Shown: piece by piece, positions 45,464-54,928 of the stretch
How the letters are laid out: each line of letters begins with the position of its first letter
How positions within the stretch are numbered: the stretch's first letter is position 1
From: Paracoccaceae bacterium
GTDB taxonomy: Bacteria; Pseudomonadota; Alphaproteobacteria; Rhodobacterales; Rhodobacteraceae
NCBI GenBank assembly: GCA_002709405.1
Contig: PAQV01000069.1
Location: 1-64,000 of the forward strand
Direction of reading: 5' to 3'
Length of the DNA stretch: 64,000 bases
The notes under the pieces: generated by a model
Told to the model about the DNA's origin: nothing
Seen by the model: the letters and a program-made list of their open reading frames with translations, nothing else
Database searches by the model: none
Made by a program: the position numbers and the translations under genes

Positions 45464-45468
45464 CCCTG

Positions 45469-46512
45469 TCACTCTCCTTCGATTTCGCTGAGCGCCACGC
45501 TGCGCCCTTCCGTGGCGCTAAGGCGTGCCGCATCCAGCACCGCCAGCACCTGGATCGCCTCCTGGGCCGTGACCGGCGGCAGGGCGCCATCGCGGACGGC
45601 CCTGGCGAAGCCCTCGTAGAAGGCGTGGTAGCGGCCGGGCTCGGACGGCACGCGGCGTTCGCCCTGGTCGTTGCGCAGGATCCCCCAGTGGCTTTCGGGC
45701 TCGTGCCCCCAACCCTCCAGGTCATCGGCCGGGCGGCGGCCTGCGAAAATGTCCTGCGCCTGCACGTCGGTGGCCTGGCCGACATAGGATCCCTTGGCCC
45801 CGTAAAGACGCAGCTCGCGGCAGTGCAGCCGGTTCAGCTTGCTGGCCGAGATATGCGAATGCGCCCCGCTTTCGTGGCGCAGGGTCAGGGTAAAGCCGGC
45901 ATCGGTCGGGCCTTCGGCCAGCTCGACCATGTCCAGCTGCGCATCGACCGTTGCCACCGGCCCCATCAGCCAGACCGCCTGATCGACCACGTGAGAGCCC
46001 AGGTCGCGCAGCAGCCCGCCTTCGGGCCCCGCTTCCAGCGTGGCCGGGTCGTCGAAATCCATGCGGCTGTGCAGCCGCCAGGGGGTGCCCACGGCCCCGT
46101 CCTGCATCACCTTGGCCAGGGTGCGGATATCGGCATCCCAGCGGCGGTTGTGGTAGACGGCCAGCGTCACGCCCCGGGCCGTTGCGGCCTCGGCCAGGTC
46201 ACGGGCCGCGGCAGAGGACGGGGCAAAGGGCTTGTCGGCCACCACGTGGACCCCGGCGGCGACGGCCTCCAGGACCAGGTCGCGGCGAGTGGCAGGGGGC
46301 GTCGTGATGGTCACGGCATCCACCCCGGCTTCCAGCATGGCGGTCAGGCTGGGATAGATCGGCACGCCGGGCAGATCGGCCTGCACGGTGTCGATCGTGC
46401 GCGCGGACCGCGCCACGACACCGGCCAGTTCGACCCCTTCGGCGGCCTGGATGAACGGCACATGAAAGTGCCGCCCGCCCGTCCCGTATCCGACAACGCC
46501 CTGACGTATCAT
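45469..46512 (-). CDS. Gfo/Idh/MocA-family oxidoreductase
   Basis: 347 residues from ATG 46512, which overlaps the preceding stop by 4 bp; the longer upstream frame runs inside the neighbouring gene. N-terminal NAD(P) fold GVVGYGTGGRHFHVPFI, then VTITTPPATRRDLVLEAVAAGVHVVADKPFAPS, containing the family's (E/D)KP motif, and YHNRRWDADIRTLAKVM. Oxidises or reduces a sugar or cyclitol. It is distinct from iolG at 47465-48487; a role on scyllo-inositol or another isomer is possible but unproven. Confidence 0.87.
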   Translation of the reverse strand: MIRQGVVGYGTGGRHFHVPFIQAAEGVELAGVVARSARTIDTVQADLPGVPIYPSLTAMLEAGVDAVTITTPPATRRDLVLEAVAAGVHVVADKPFAPSSAAARDLAEAATARGVTLAVYHNRRWDADIRTLAKVMQDGAVGTPWRLHSRMDFDDPATLEAGPEGGLLRDLGSHVVDQAVWLMGPVATVDAQLDMVELAEGPTDAGFTLTLRHESGAHSHISASKLNRLHCRELRLYGAKGSYVGQATDVQAQDIFAGRRPADDLEGWGHEPESHWGILRNDQGERRVPSEPGRYHAFYEGFARAVRDGALPPVTAQEAIQVLAVLDAARLSATEGRSVALSEIEGE

Positions 46513-47449
46513 CGGATGATCGTCGCCTGCAGCGCGTCGATGGACGACTGGATGCCCGCGTTGGTGGACATGGTAAAGTCCTCCATTTCCAGCGAGACCC
46601 AGCCGTCGTAGCCCATCATGCCCACGACCGAGAAGAACTCTTTCCACCACTGCAGGTCATGGCCTGCCCCCACGGCGACATAGTTCCACGACCGGTTGGC
46701 GACGTCGGTGACGTCCTTCAGTTCCAGCAGGCCGTTGATGTCCGCAAGGCCCCGTTCGATGCGGGTATCCTTGCCGTGGACGTGATGGATGGCCTGCCCC
46801 AACGCACGAGCGACGGCGATGGGGCAGGCGCCCTTCCAGAAGAGGTGGGAAGGGTCGAGGTTCATGCCCACCTTGGCACCAACCTCGCCCCTCAACCGGA
46901 AGAGCGTCTCGGGATTCCAGACCAGCATGGCGCTGAAGTTCTCCAGCGCGTATTTCTCGACACCGACCTCGTCGGCCAGCTTGACCAGGTCGTGCCACAG
47001 CGGGAACGCCCGGTCTTCCCACTGGTAACGGTCGCGTTCGGGCATCTCGGCCGGCCAGCTTTTGGTGTAGACCAGCCAGTTCGGCACGGTGTCGCCGGGG
47101 GCCGCTTCGGGCAGGCCGGACATGGTGACGATCTTGGTCACGCCGATCTCGCCGGCCAGGCGGATCGTGTCCTCCATTTCCTTGCGGTGGCGCGTGCCCA
47201 TGTCGCCCGGATCCAGCGGGTTGGCCGAACAGTTGAGCGCGGCGATCTGCAGGCCACGCGCCTCGATTTCCTTCAGCTTCTGTTTCAGCAGCCCTTGTCG
47301 GCCAGCAGCTCATCGGCCCGGAAATGCGGGGCCGGAGACCAGCCGCCGCCGGTCATCTCGATGCCCTCGACGACAAGCGCCACGCATTTGTCGAGCATGT
47401 CGGTGAAGGAGAGATCCCCCATCACGTCGGTGCAGATGGATAGTTTCAT
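46509..47449 (-). pseudogene. Sugar-phosphate isomerase/epimerase (TIM barrel), frameshifted
   Basis: From ATG 47449 the frame reads MKLSICTDVMGDLSFTDML...GIEMTGGGWSPAPHFRADELLADKG and hits TGA at 47285-47287. One frame over, the protein continues without a break: LLKQKLKEIEARGLQIAALNCSANPLDPG...to the end at 46509, with TIM-barrel blocks KIVTMSG, KYALENF, GMNLDPSHLFW and HHVHGKD. The two halves join at the GGG run (plus strand 47292-47294), where one more G would restore a 313-residue AP-endonuclease-2 family isomerase. Either a real one-base deletion or a sequencing error. The next gene start overlaps its stop, so the locus was recently intact. Confidence 0.85.
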
Positions 47450-47464
47450 GTCCGTCGTTCCTGC

Positions 47465-48487
47465 TCAGGCCGCCTGCTGGACGGGGGCGGCGTACAGCGC
47501 CGGCTTGTCCCGCATGGCGATCTCTTCAAGCTGCCCGCTGGCCACCGCGCGCAGGGCGGCATCGGCCACGAGCGTCGCGGCATAGCCATCCCAGGTGGAC
47601 GGGCCGGTGGCCGTCCCCTGCCCCGCCGCCACGATCCATTCGCGGAATTCCTGGTCGTAGGCCTCGATGAAGCGCTCGCGCCAATCCTCGGGGATGGCCT
47701 GGCGGATGCCCCGGGCATCGGTGATCACGGTGGCGGGCCGGTTCGGCAGGGCGGCGATGCCCCGTTCGCAGGACGCCTCGCCCCGGATGTCGTAGCCGTA
47801 GGCGATGTTGACCGAGATCTCGACGTCGACGATCACGCCGCTGGCCATGTGCAGCAGCACGATATGGGGGTCGCGCAGCTCGCCGCCCTGGCGGGACTTG
47901 CGCGGCAGGCGGACCTCGACACCGGCGATTTCATCGCCCAGCAGCCAGCGCGAGATATCCGCATCATGGACCAGCGTGTCGTTCAGCGGCATGTCCGAGG
48001 TGTAAAGCCCCGCCGGCACGCTCGCATTGCGGTGCACCGACTTGTACATCAGCGGCAGGCCCAGCGTGCCCCCGTCGATCACCGCCTTCAGCCGCCGGTA
48101 ATCGGCGTCGAAGCGGCGCATGAAGCCCACCTGAACGAGACGCCGGCCAAAGGCCACCTCGGCCTCCATCACGCGCAGCGCGGCCTCGGTCGAGGTCACC
48201 AGCGGCTTTTCGCAGAAGACCGGCTTGCCGACCTGGATGCAGTCCAGCAGCTGTTCCTCGTGGGCGGGGCCCCAGGAACAGATCACCACCGCGTCAACCT
48301 TGTCCGACCGGATCAGGGCCTGGGGGGTGTCGAACACGTCGGCCCCCGCCGGCGCGGCCGAGGCCGCCCGTTCCAGGTCGATATCCGTGACCCCGGTCAC
48401 CTGCACGCCCGACAGCACCTGGGTCAGGCGGCGGATGTGGTCCTGACCGATCATGCCGGTCCCGATTACGCCTACTTTCAACGTCAT
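47465..48487 (-). CDS. iolG: Inositol 2-dehydrogenase-like Gfo/Idh/MocA oxidoreductase
   Basis: 340 residues from ATG 48487. [25 protein letters not shown] forms the NAD-binding GxGxxG, then [31 protein letters not shown] (EKP catalytic Lys) and [23 protein letters not shown] (the D....HD.D..RWL pattern with the catalytic His, characteristic of IolG). It oxidises myo-inositol to 2-keto-myo-inositol, the first pathway step. Located between two TIM-barrel genes in the operon. Confidence 0.88.
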   Translation of the reverse strand: MTLKVGVIGTGMIGQDHIRRLTQVLSGVQVTGVTDIDLERAASAAPAGADVFDTPQALIRSDKVDAVVICSWGPAHEEQLLDCIQVGKPVFCEKPLVTSTEAALRVMEAEVAFGRRLVQVGFMRRFDADYRRLKAVIDGGTLGLPLMYKSVHRNASVPAGLYTSDMPLNDTLVHDADISRWLLGDEIAGVEVRLPRKSRQGGELRDPHIVLLHMASGVIVDVEISVNIAYGYDIRGEASCERGIAALPNRPATVITDARGIRQAIPEDWRERFIEAYDQEFREWIVAAGQGTATGPSTWDGYAATLVADAALRAVASGQLEEIAMRDKPALYAAPVQQAA

Positions 48488-48497
48488 GTCTTCGGCC

Positions 48498-49397
48498 TCA
48501 CTTGAAGTATTTGTCGACGTAGCGCTGGATTTCCGAGCGCATGAACTTCCCGGATTCGTCCATCCGGTCTTCCCAGGCAAAGACGCAGGCGGTCATGATG
48601 CCGTCGAACCCGACCTCGGCCAGCGTGCCGAAGAAGTCGTCCCAGGGCACTTCGCCCTGGCCGATGTCCAGGTGCTGGTGAATGCGGGCATTGGTGCACG
48701 GCGGGTTGAGAATGTAACGCAGGCCCGAGCTGGCCTTGTGGTTGAACGTGTCGGCCACGTGGACATGGGCCAGCACGTCCGCGCATTCACGCAGCATCTC
48801 CTTGGTGTCGTCGCCGAAGTAATAGGTATGCGGCGCGCAGTAGAGGAACTTGACGTTCTTGGAATTCACCGTGCGGATCAGGTCGACCGCCGGCTTCAGC
48901 TCCTCGACCCAGTCCTCGGGATGCGGTTCGATATGCAGCATGATGCCTTCGCGCTCGAAGATCGGCACCAGCTCGTCCATCGAGCGCCACCAGGAATCTT
49001 CGCAGCTTTCGATCATCGACCCGGTGTGGCAGCAATAGCAGCCGCCCTTGTCCGGATGCGGGCCGCGGCCGAATTCCGAGTTCATCACCGGCACGTCCAT
49101 CTCGACGCAGATCTCGATGGCCCGCTTCCAGTGCTTGACGGCCGCCTGGCGTTCGGCCTCGTCCGGGGAGGCCCAGCGGTACATCGGCAGCAGGCTGGCG
49201 ATGCCGACATTGGCGTCCGACAGCGCCTTCTTGAAGCTCTTCACCCGGTCGGGAAAGACACGGGGCGCCTTGAACCATTCCAGGAAATCGGCGCGGGGGC
49301 TCAGTTCGATCCACTCGTAGCCCAGCTCGGCCACCTTTGACGGCAGCTCTTCAAGGCTCAGGTGGCGGTGCATGAACGGGTCGAGTGCGATCTTCAT
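48498..49397 (-). CDS. Sugar-phosphate isomerase/epimerase of the IolE/IolH group
   Basis: 299 residues, AP-endonuclease-2-type TIM barrel: [113 protein letters not shown], with metal-ligand Glu, Asp and His residues at the barrel strands. It may be the inosose dehydratase/isomerase step or an IolH-like protein; the sequence alone does not decide. Intact, unlike the second TIM-barrel gene downstream. Starts eight or so bases after a Shine-Dalgarno-rich stretch (GAGGAGGAAAG). Confidence 0.82.
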   Translation of the reverse strand: MKIALDPFMHRHLSLEELPSKVAELGYEWIELSPRADFLEWFKAPRVFPDRVKSFKKALSDANVGIASLLPMYRWASPDEAERQAAVKHWKRAIEICVEMDVPVMNSEFGRGPHPDKGGCYCCHTGSMIESCEDSWWRSMDELVPIFEREGIMLHIEPHPEDWVEELKPAVDLIRTVNSKNVKFLYCAPHTYYFGDDTKEMLRECADVLAHVHVADTFNHKASSGLRYILNPPCTNARIHQHLDIGQGEVPWDDFFGTLAEVGFDGIMTACVFAWEDRMDESGKFMRSEIQRYVDKYFK

Positions 49398-49484
49398 TTG
49401 TCTTTCCTCCTCCGAGAAAGGATGCGTGTCCCGGTCCGGCGCCTGCAGCGGGCGCCGGGTAAGGTCTTGGTCAGGGCGGCCTGG

Positions 49485-50318
49485 TCAGGCGACGGTGGCG
49501 CGGCTGGCGGGCTGCGGCGGGTGGCCTTCGTGGGTTTCCATGTAGCCTTCCATGGCGGTGTCGAGATCGGCGAGCGCCTCTCCCCCGGCCATGAGGTCGG
49601 TGATCTCCTCGCGGGATTTCTCGCCCCGCATGAAGTTGGCGGCGACGGCCCCCCGGATCAGCACGGCGAAATGATCGCCGACCGCCATGGCATGGGTCAC
49701 CTGGTGGGTGATGAAGATCACCGCGATGCCCCGCTTCTTGGCCTCCAGGACGATGCGCAGCACGTGCGACGCCTGTTTCACGCCCAGGGCGGCGGTGGGT
49801 TCGTCAAGGATCAGCACCCGGGCGCCGAAGTGCACGGCCCGCGCGATGGCCAGCGACTGACGTTCCCCGCCGGACAGACCACCGATCAGCCGGTCACCGT
49901 CGTCGATCCGGGTGATGCCGAATTCCTGAACGGCCTTCACCGCGGTTTCGTTGGCCGTCTTGCGGTCGAAGACCTTGAAGGGGCCGATCTTCCGGGTGGG
50001 CTCCACGCCCACGAAGAAGCTGCGCCCGATGGTCATCAGCGGGAAGGTCCCGCCGAACTGGTGCACCGTGGCGATGCCGCGGTCGGCGGCGTCCTTGGGC
50101 TTGTCGAAGGTCACGGCCTTGCCGTCCATGAACATCTGCCCCGAGGTCGGCTTGTGCACGCCGGCCAGCGTCTTGATCAGGGTCGACTTGCCCGCGCCGT
50201 TGTCGCCCAGAAGGCACAGCACTTCGCCCGCCTTCACCGTCAGATTGATGTCGTGCAGAACGTCGATGGGTCCGAAGGACTTGTTGACGTCGCGAAGTTC
50301 CAGAACCGGTTCCGTCAT
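49485..50318 (-). CDS. Sugar (inositol-type) ABC transporter ATP-binding protein
   Basis: 277 residues, a single nucleotide-binding domain rather than the doubled RbsA form: Walker A GDNGAGKST (about 36-44), signature IGGLSGGERQSLAIARA, Walker B VLILDEPTAALGV, H-loop ITHQV. The Q-loop region reads VHQFGGTFPLMTIGRSFFVG, as in the FrcA/inositol subgroup. Energises the two permeases encoded just upstream. The ATG is 10 bp after the permease stop. Confidence 0.92.
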   Translation of the reverse strand: MTEPVLELRDVNKSFGPIDVLHDINLTVKAGEVLCLLGDNGAGKSTLIKTLAGVHKPTSGQMFMDGKAVTFDKPKDAADRGIATVHQFGGTFPLMTIGRSFFVGVEPTRKIGPFKVFDRKTANETAVKAVQEFGITRIDDGDRLIGGLSGGERQSLAIARAVHFGARVLILDEPTAALGVKQASHVLRIVLEAKKRGIAVIFITHQVTHAMAVGDHFAVLIRGAVAANFMRGEKSREEITDLMAGGEALADLDTAMEGYMETHEGHPPQPASRATVA

Positions 50319-50328
50319 GGGTGTGTCC

Positions 50329-51360
50329 TCACGCTTTCGAAGGGTTTGTCACGGCGGCTTTCACCGCGGGTTTCCTGGGCGAATAGGTCATGGCCAGGTT
50401 ACGGAAGCTGTTGTTCATCAGCACCGCCAGCAGCAGCATCACGCCGATGATCAGGCTCGACCAGTTGCGGTCGATGTCGGTGAAATAGATCCCCTGGTTG
50501 ACCACCGCGAAGGTGAGCGTGCCGAAGAAGATCCCGATGATGGACCCGAAGCCGCCGGTCAGAAGCACGCCTCCCACGACCACCGACACGATGGCGTTGA
50601 AGATGTAGTTCATGCCGCCCGACACTTGGGCCGAGTTGAACAGGATCGCTCCGCACATGCCCACGAAGCTGGCCGACACGGCCGACAGGATGAACAGCCA
50701 GATGGCCATCTTGGTGGTCGGGATGCCGGGGTTGCGGGCGCTTTCCTTGTCGCCGCCCATGGCGAACAGCCAGTTGCCGAAGCGGGAATGGTGCACCACG
50801 GCCCAGGCGACGACCACGAAGGCAAGCCACCACAGGATGATGATCTGGTAGGATCCGCCGATCAGCTGGCCAAAGATCGCCTTGGTCCACTCGGGCGCGG
50901 CCAGGGGCACCGATGCCTTGCCGGTCAGCAGGACCGAGGCCGACAGGACGATCCCCTGCATGGCGACCAGCGTGGCCAGGGTGATGATCAGCGACGGCAC
51001 CGAGGTCCGCACGGTCAGGAGACCGTTGATCAGCCCGACGATCACGCCCAGGCCCAGGGCCCCGGCCATGCCGACGAGGATCGGCAATTCGTAATGGCCC
51101 GACAGGATCGAGATGGTCATGGACCCGGCCGGGATCATCGCTCCGATGGAGATGTCCAGCTCTCCGGCGATCATCAGCAGGCCGACGGGGATGGCCACGA
51201 TGCCGAGGTTGGCGGCAAAGTTCACCCAGCTGGCAGCGCCCAGCATGTTGGCGATGTCGACGCCTCCGAACAGGACGAAGAACAGGACGACGAGGATAAG
51301 GCTCAGGGCGGCCCCGGCTTCGGGGCGTCTGAGGATGGTGCCTACGACGAAGTTGTACAT
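50329..51360 (-). CDS. Sugar (inositol-type) ABC transporter permease 1
   Basis: 343 residues, about eight to ten membrane helices of the RbsC/BPD_transp_2 family: NLGIVAIPVGLLMIAGELDISIGAMIPAGSM, GLINGLLTVRTSVPSLIITLATL, SGGMNYIFNAIVSVVVGGVLLTGGFGSIIG. The GE.D(I/L)S(I/V)G motif is the family's hallmark. It is about half identical by eye to the second permease, indicating duplication and a heterodimeric channel. Confidence 0.92.
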   Translation of the reverse strand: MYNFVVGTILRRPEAGAALSLILVVLFFVLFGGVDIANMLGAASWVNFAANLGIVAIPVGLLMIAGELDISIGAMIPAGSMTISILSGHYELPILVGMAGALGLGVIVGLINGLLTVRTSVPSLIITLATLVAMQGIVLSASVLLTGKASVPLAAPEWTKAIFGQLIGGSYQIIILWWLAFVVVAWAVVHHSRFGNWLFAMGGDKESARNPGIPTTKMAIWLFILSAVSASFVGMCGAILFNSAQVSGGMNYIFNAIVSVVVGGVLLTGGFGSIIGIFFGTLTFAVVNQGIYFTDIDRNWSSLIIGVMLLLAVLMNNSFRNLAMTYSPRKPAVKAAVTNPSKA

Positions 51361-51370
51361 GGATCCGCCC

Positions 51371-52420
51371 TCAGCTTTTCTTCTTCGAGGAATAGGACAG
51401 GGCCATCTGCCGGAACGTGTCGTTCATCAGGACCGCAAGCAGCAGCAGTGCGCCGATGATGACGGACCCGAGATTGGGGTCGAAGCCGGTGAAATAGATG
51501 CCCTGGTTGACCATCGACAAGGTGATCGTGCCCAGCACGATGCCGAAGACCGACCCGAACCCGCCGGTCAGCAGCACGCCGCCGATGACCACGCACATGA
51601 TCGAGTTGAAGATGAAGGCCTGGCCCCCCGCCACCTGGGCGCTTTGGTAGACCATGGCCTGGCTGACGCCCACGAAGGCCGCGGCAAAGCCCGACAGCAT
51701 GAACAGCGAGATGGTCAGGCGTTCGGTCGGGATGCCGGCGTTGCGGGCGCTGATCTTGTCGCCGCCCACGGCATAAACCCAGTTCCCGAAGGGCGAGACA
51801 TGCAGGATATAGGCGACGATGGCGGCAAAGGCGGCCCACCAGAAGATCGTGACCTGGAACATGCCGCCGATGAACTGGCCCATCAGGCCCTTCCAGAAGG
51901 GCGACGGGACCACGTTGGACGAGGTCGCCCCGGTCAGCAGGACCGACAGGCCCAGGGTCAGGCCCATCACGGCGAACATGGTGCCGATCGGGACGATCAG
52001 CGACGGCACGCCGGTGCGCAGAACCAGGAAGCCGTTGATCGCGCCGACCAGTAGACCGACCCCGAAGGCGGCCGCGACGCCGACGATCTCGGGTGCTCCG
52101 TAAAAGCCGGAGATGACGGCAAAGGTCAGGGCCGAGGCGGGGATGACCGCGCCGATCGACAGGTCCAGCTCTCCTGCGATCATCAGCAGGCCGATGGGCA
52201 GGGCGACGATGCCGATTTCGGCGGCCACATTCAGCCAGCTGGCAAAGCCTGCAGGCAACACGAAGATCGGCCCCGAAACGGCCGTGAAGAAGATGAAGAC
52301 CGCAAGCAGGCCCAGGACGGACCCGGCCTCTGGTCGCCGGACCAGGGCACCGAAGGACCGGCCCGTGGCCTGTCCCTGCGCGCCCGTGGTGGCGGTGTCG
52401 GTTCGTGTGGCGGTGGCCAT
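51371..52420 (-). CDS. Sugar (inositol-type) ABC transporter permease 2
   Basis: 349 residues, same family as its neighbour: EIGIVALPIGLLMIAGELDLSIGAVIPASAL, GAINGFLVLRTGVPSLIVPIGTMF, VGGDKISARNAGIPTERL, GGQAFIFNSIMCVVIGGVLLTGGFGSVFG. A Thr/Ala/Gly-rich cytosolic N-terminus of about 30 residues precedes the first helix. Located first after the binding-protein gene, behind a strong hairpin that would reduce read-through. Confidence 0.92.
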   Translation of the reverse strand: MATATRTDTATTGAQGQATGRSFGALVRRPEAGSVLGLLAVFIFFTAVSGPIFVLPAGFASWLNVAAEIGIVALPIGLLMIAGELDLSIGAVIPASALTFAVISGFYGAPEIVGVAAAFGVGLLVGAINGFLVLRTGVPSLIVPIGTMFAVMGLTLGLSVLLTGATSSNVVPSPFWKGLMGQFIGGMFQVTIFWWAAFAAIVAYILHVSPFGNWVYAVGGDKISARNAGIPTERLTISLFMLSGFAAAFVGVSQAMVYQSAQVAGGQAFIFNSIMCVVIGGVLLTGGFGSVFGIVLGTITLSMVNQGIYFTGFDPNLGSVIIGALLLLAVLMNDTFRQMALSYSSKKKS

Positions 52421-52505
52421 GTTGTCTCTCCCCCCTTCTTGTCAGGTTTTGTGCCCTCGTGGCATGCGGCCACGGCCTGTCCGGGTCAGCCCGTCCCGGA
52501 GAGCC

Positions 52506-52530
52506 GCCCGCGCACCTGGTGCGCGCGGGC
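52506..52530 (-). terminator. Hairpin between binding-protein and permease genes
   Basis: GCCCGCGCAC pairs with a GTGCGCGCGGGC arm (two-base bulge) around CCTG-type loop bases. Such hairpins after ABC binding-protein genes usually let the binding protein be made in excess over the membrane parts. Confidence 0.55.
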
Positions 52531-52550
52531 GTTGGTCTTGATGTGCTGGA

Positions 52551-53525
52551 TCAGCGCGTGCCTTCCGAAACGCCGGCCATGGTGGCCTCGACGTTGGAGC
52601 TGTCGATGATGCCCGGGCCCGTCAGGATCTCGCGCGTGGGGACCGTCAGGCCATAGTTCACGCGGGCGTTCAGGATCGACACGGCCAGGTAGCCCTGCAT
52701 GTACCCCTGCTGGTCGATGGCGCAGGCCATCTTGCCGTCCTTGATGTTGTTCAGGATGGTTTCATCGAAGTTGATGCCGCAAACCGCGACCTGGCCCATC
52801 TTGCCGGCCTGCTGGACGCCCGAGATGGCCGAGTTGGAGTCGACGTTGCCGACCGTAAAGATCGCGTTGATCTGCGGGTTCTGCAGCAGGTGCGCGCGGA
52901 CAGCCTGGGCCACGGCCGTGGCCGAGCCGAACGAGGTCGCGGGCAGCGGCAGGACAGAGCCTTCGCCGCCGGCCTCGGTGATGCCTTCGACAAAGCCGCT
53001 GCAGAAGTTCTCGATATTGGCCGCGCCGGGCAGCGTGTTCACGCAGACGCCGTTGGTGTTGCCCTTGCCGGCCAGGTATTCGCCGCCGGCAACCCCTGCG
53101 CGGTAATCGTCCGAGCCCACTTAGTTCATGGCGCCCAGCTTGTCTGCCGCCGCGATGCCGCCCGCGTTGTAGATGACCAGCGGGATGCCGGCCTCGACAA
53201 CGGCTTCAAAGGCCGGATCCATGGCTTCGGGCACCCAGTCGGGACCGACGATGGCATCCGCGCCCTGGTCGATGGCCTGGCGGATCAGTTCGGCCGCGTC
53301 GACGCCCAGGTTGTCATAGTTCTGCGGCCCAAGCCACGTGACCGAGCCACCTTGTGCCTCGACAACGATGCCCGCGTCTTCCGCGCCGCGCTTGACGATG
53401 GACCAGAAGGAATCGTCGGGCTTGCCACCGACAACGAAGATGTCCGCGGCCATGCCGGCGGTTGCAATGCTTGCCGCCGCGATTGCGGTCGAAGCCATAG
53501 CGGTGAAGCGCGTGAATGAAGTCAT
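52551..53525 (-). pseudogene. Inositol-type ABC periplasmic binding protein, interrupted by TAA
   Basis: From ATG 53525 (GGAG upstream) comes a signal peptide ending GMAA, then DIFVVGGKPDDSFWSIVKRGAEDAG, DAIVGPDWVPEAMDP and GIPLVIYNAGG. At 53121-53123 an in-frame TAA follows KLGAMN; reading through it gives VGSDDYRAGVAGGEYLAGKGNTNGV and the rest of a normal 324-residue Peripla_BP_4 protein ending at 52551. Related proteins read N(Y)VG.DDY at this point, so a TAC-to-TAA change is the simplest explanation. The 3' half may be re-initiated but lacks a signal peptide. As written, the transporter has no functional binding protein. Confidence 0.88.
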
Positions 53526-53683
53526 ATTTTCTCCACCGTTGACCCCCTCTCCCTAGGGGGCGTCTCGATGACCCGAGAGCTACTTGCATCATAGCATAAA
53601 TGAAATCAGCAATGACCTCGATGCTTGCATTTGTGTCAAAACATGTCATTCATGATGAGACACGAATTGCTGGAACACCTGCC
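53526..53683. promoter_or_regulatory. Divergent regulatory region of the inositol operon and lacI-type gene
   Basis: An AT-rich 158-bp region between the binding-protein gene (minus) and the LacI-type regulator (plus). On the minus strand a -10-like TATGAT is at 53588-53593, and a CCCCCT/AGGGGG hairpin (53543-53560) sits in the leader just before the Shine-Dalgarno. ATGCTTGCAT at 53621-53630 is a near-palindrome that could be part of an operator. Assignments are by eye only. Confidence 0.45.
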
Positions 53684-54718
53684 ATGAATCGCCCCACAAT
53701 ATCAGATCTCGCCGCCGAGGCCGGTGTCTCGGTCTCCACGGTGAACCGCATCCTAAGCGGGACCGCATCGGTCCGCGGCACAACCATGCAGCGTGTCCAG
53801 GCGGCGGCGGAACGGATTGGATTCTATGGACTTGGCGCCATCGAGGACCGGCTGAAGAAGACCGCGCCGCACTACCGGTTGGGCTTTCTCCTGCAGCAAT
53901 CCAGTCGGGAATTGTACCAGCTCTTCGCCCGCAAGATCATCGAGGCCAGCCGCGCGCGCAAGGATGACATCGTCGATCCATTGGTGGATTTCGTTGACCT
54001 TCTGACCCCCGAAAACATCGCCCAGCGGCTGCTGGCCCTGGGCAAGGAATGCGATGCGGTGGCCGTGATCGCCGCCGATCACCCGGTCATCGGCAATGCG
54101 ATTCGCGATCTGCGCGAGGCCGGAACGCCGGTCGTGACCTATATCACCGACCAATCCGCGCCCGAGCGGGCGGCCTTCGTCGGCATGAACAACTGGAAGA
54201 TGGGGCGCACCGCGGCCTACCTTGTCACCTGCATGACCCATGGCCCCGGGCGGGTGGCCGTCTTCCTGGGCAACTACCGGTACTTGTGCCAGGACGTGGC
54301 CGATGCCAGCTTTCGGGCCTATGTGCGCGAACACGCGCCCCACCTGGTCGTCCAGGAGGCCCGCCCGACCAACGAGGAACCCAGCGAGGCCTACCGCATG
54401 GTCAAGGATCTGCTGAACCAGCACGAGGATCTCGCGGCGATCCTGATCTTTGGCGGCGGCATTTCCGGCGTGCTGCGCGCCCTGCGCGAGGCCTCCGAAG
54501 AGCGCCGCCGCGGCATCCGCCTGATCTGCCGGGACATCGGCCCCGAAACGCGCAAGGGCCTGTCCGAAGGGCTGATCACGGCCGCGCTCTGCCATCCCCT
54601 GGATGCGATTTCGGCCCTGCTGGTCGAAACCATGATCGAGGTCACCCAGCCCGGAGCCGGCGACGCCACGCTGCAGCGCACGCTTCCCTTCGAGATCGTC
54701 ACTCCGGAAAGCATCTGA
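53684..54718 (+). CDS. LacI-family transcriptional regulator
   Basis: 344 residues from ATG 53684, chosen because the helix-turn-helix starts right there: PTISDLAAEAGVSVSTVNRILSG, followed by the hinge helix region RVQAAAERIGFYGLGA. The C-terminal sugar-binding domain has YRLGFLLQQSSRELYQLFARKI, VAVIAADHPVI, TYITDQSAPERAAFVGMNNWKMGRTAAYL and ILIFGGGISGVLRAL. Divergent from the inositol transporter operon, so it is very likely its repressor with inositol or a derivative as inducer. Weak Shine-Dalgarno. Confidence 0.9.
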   Translation: MNRPTISDLAAEAGVSVSTVNRILSGTASVRGTTMQRVQAAAERIGFYGLGAIEDRLKKTAPHYRLGFLLQQSSRELYQLFARKIIEASRARKDDIVDPLVDFVDLLTPENIAQRLLALGKECDAVAVIAADHPVIGNAIRDLREAGTPVVTYITDQSAPERAAFVGMNNWKMGRTAAYLVTCMTHGPGRVAVFLGNYRYLCQDVADASFRAYVREHAPHLVVQEARPTNEEPSEAYRMVKDLLNQHEDLAAILIFGGGISGVLRALREASEERRRGIRLICRDIGPETRKGLSEGLITAALCHPLDAISALLVETMIEVTQPGAGDATLQRTLPFEIVTPESI

Positions 54719-54757
54719 CCGGGCACGCGGACCCGGGGGTCCCTTCAAGGGGGTTGT

Positions 54758-54775
54758 GTTACGTTATAACATACC
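54758..54775 (+). promoter_or_regulatory. Zur-box-like operator
   Basis: GTTACGTTATAACATACC contains the perfect core GTTATAAC flanked by mostly symmetric bases, matching the proteobacterial Zur operator style (..ATGTTATAACAT..). It lies 35 bp before the remnants of a zinc-uptake-type locus (ABC ATPase fused to CobW C-terminus), which supports the call. Confidence 0.7.
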
Positions 54776-54809
54776 GTACATGAGGGCCGCTGAACGAAGG
54801 AGGCCCCGC

Positions 54810-54928
54810 GTGACAAACCTGCGCCTGTTACTGATCGGAGCCGGCCCCGCCTGGCCGGAGCGGCCGTGATCGCTTTGCTGCTGTGGGCGCTCTTCTTCTG
54901 GGCCACGCAAAGCCTGGGTGCATCATGA
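54810..54928 (+). pseudogene. Small single-helix membrane protein gene, frameshifted
   Basis: A strong AAGGAGG at 54797-54803 precedes GTG 54810, which reads VTNLRLLLIGAGPAWPERP and stops at 54869. One frame over, RLAGAAVIALLLWALFFWATQ continues and ends in a TGA that overlaps the ATG of the next gene (54925). The good ribosome-binding site, the hydrophobic continuation and the ATGA overlap argue for a former gene of about 39 codons with a one-base indel near 54845. Function unknown; probably an accessory of the zinc locus. Confidence 0.5.
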
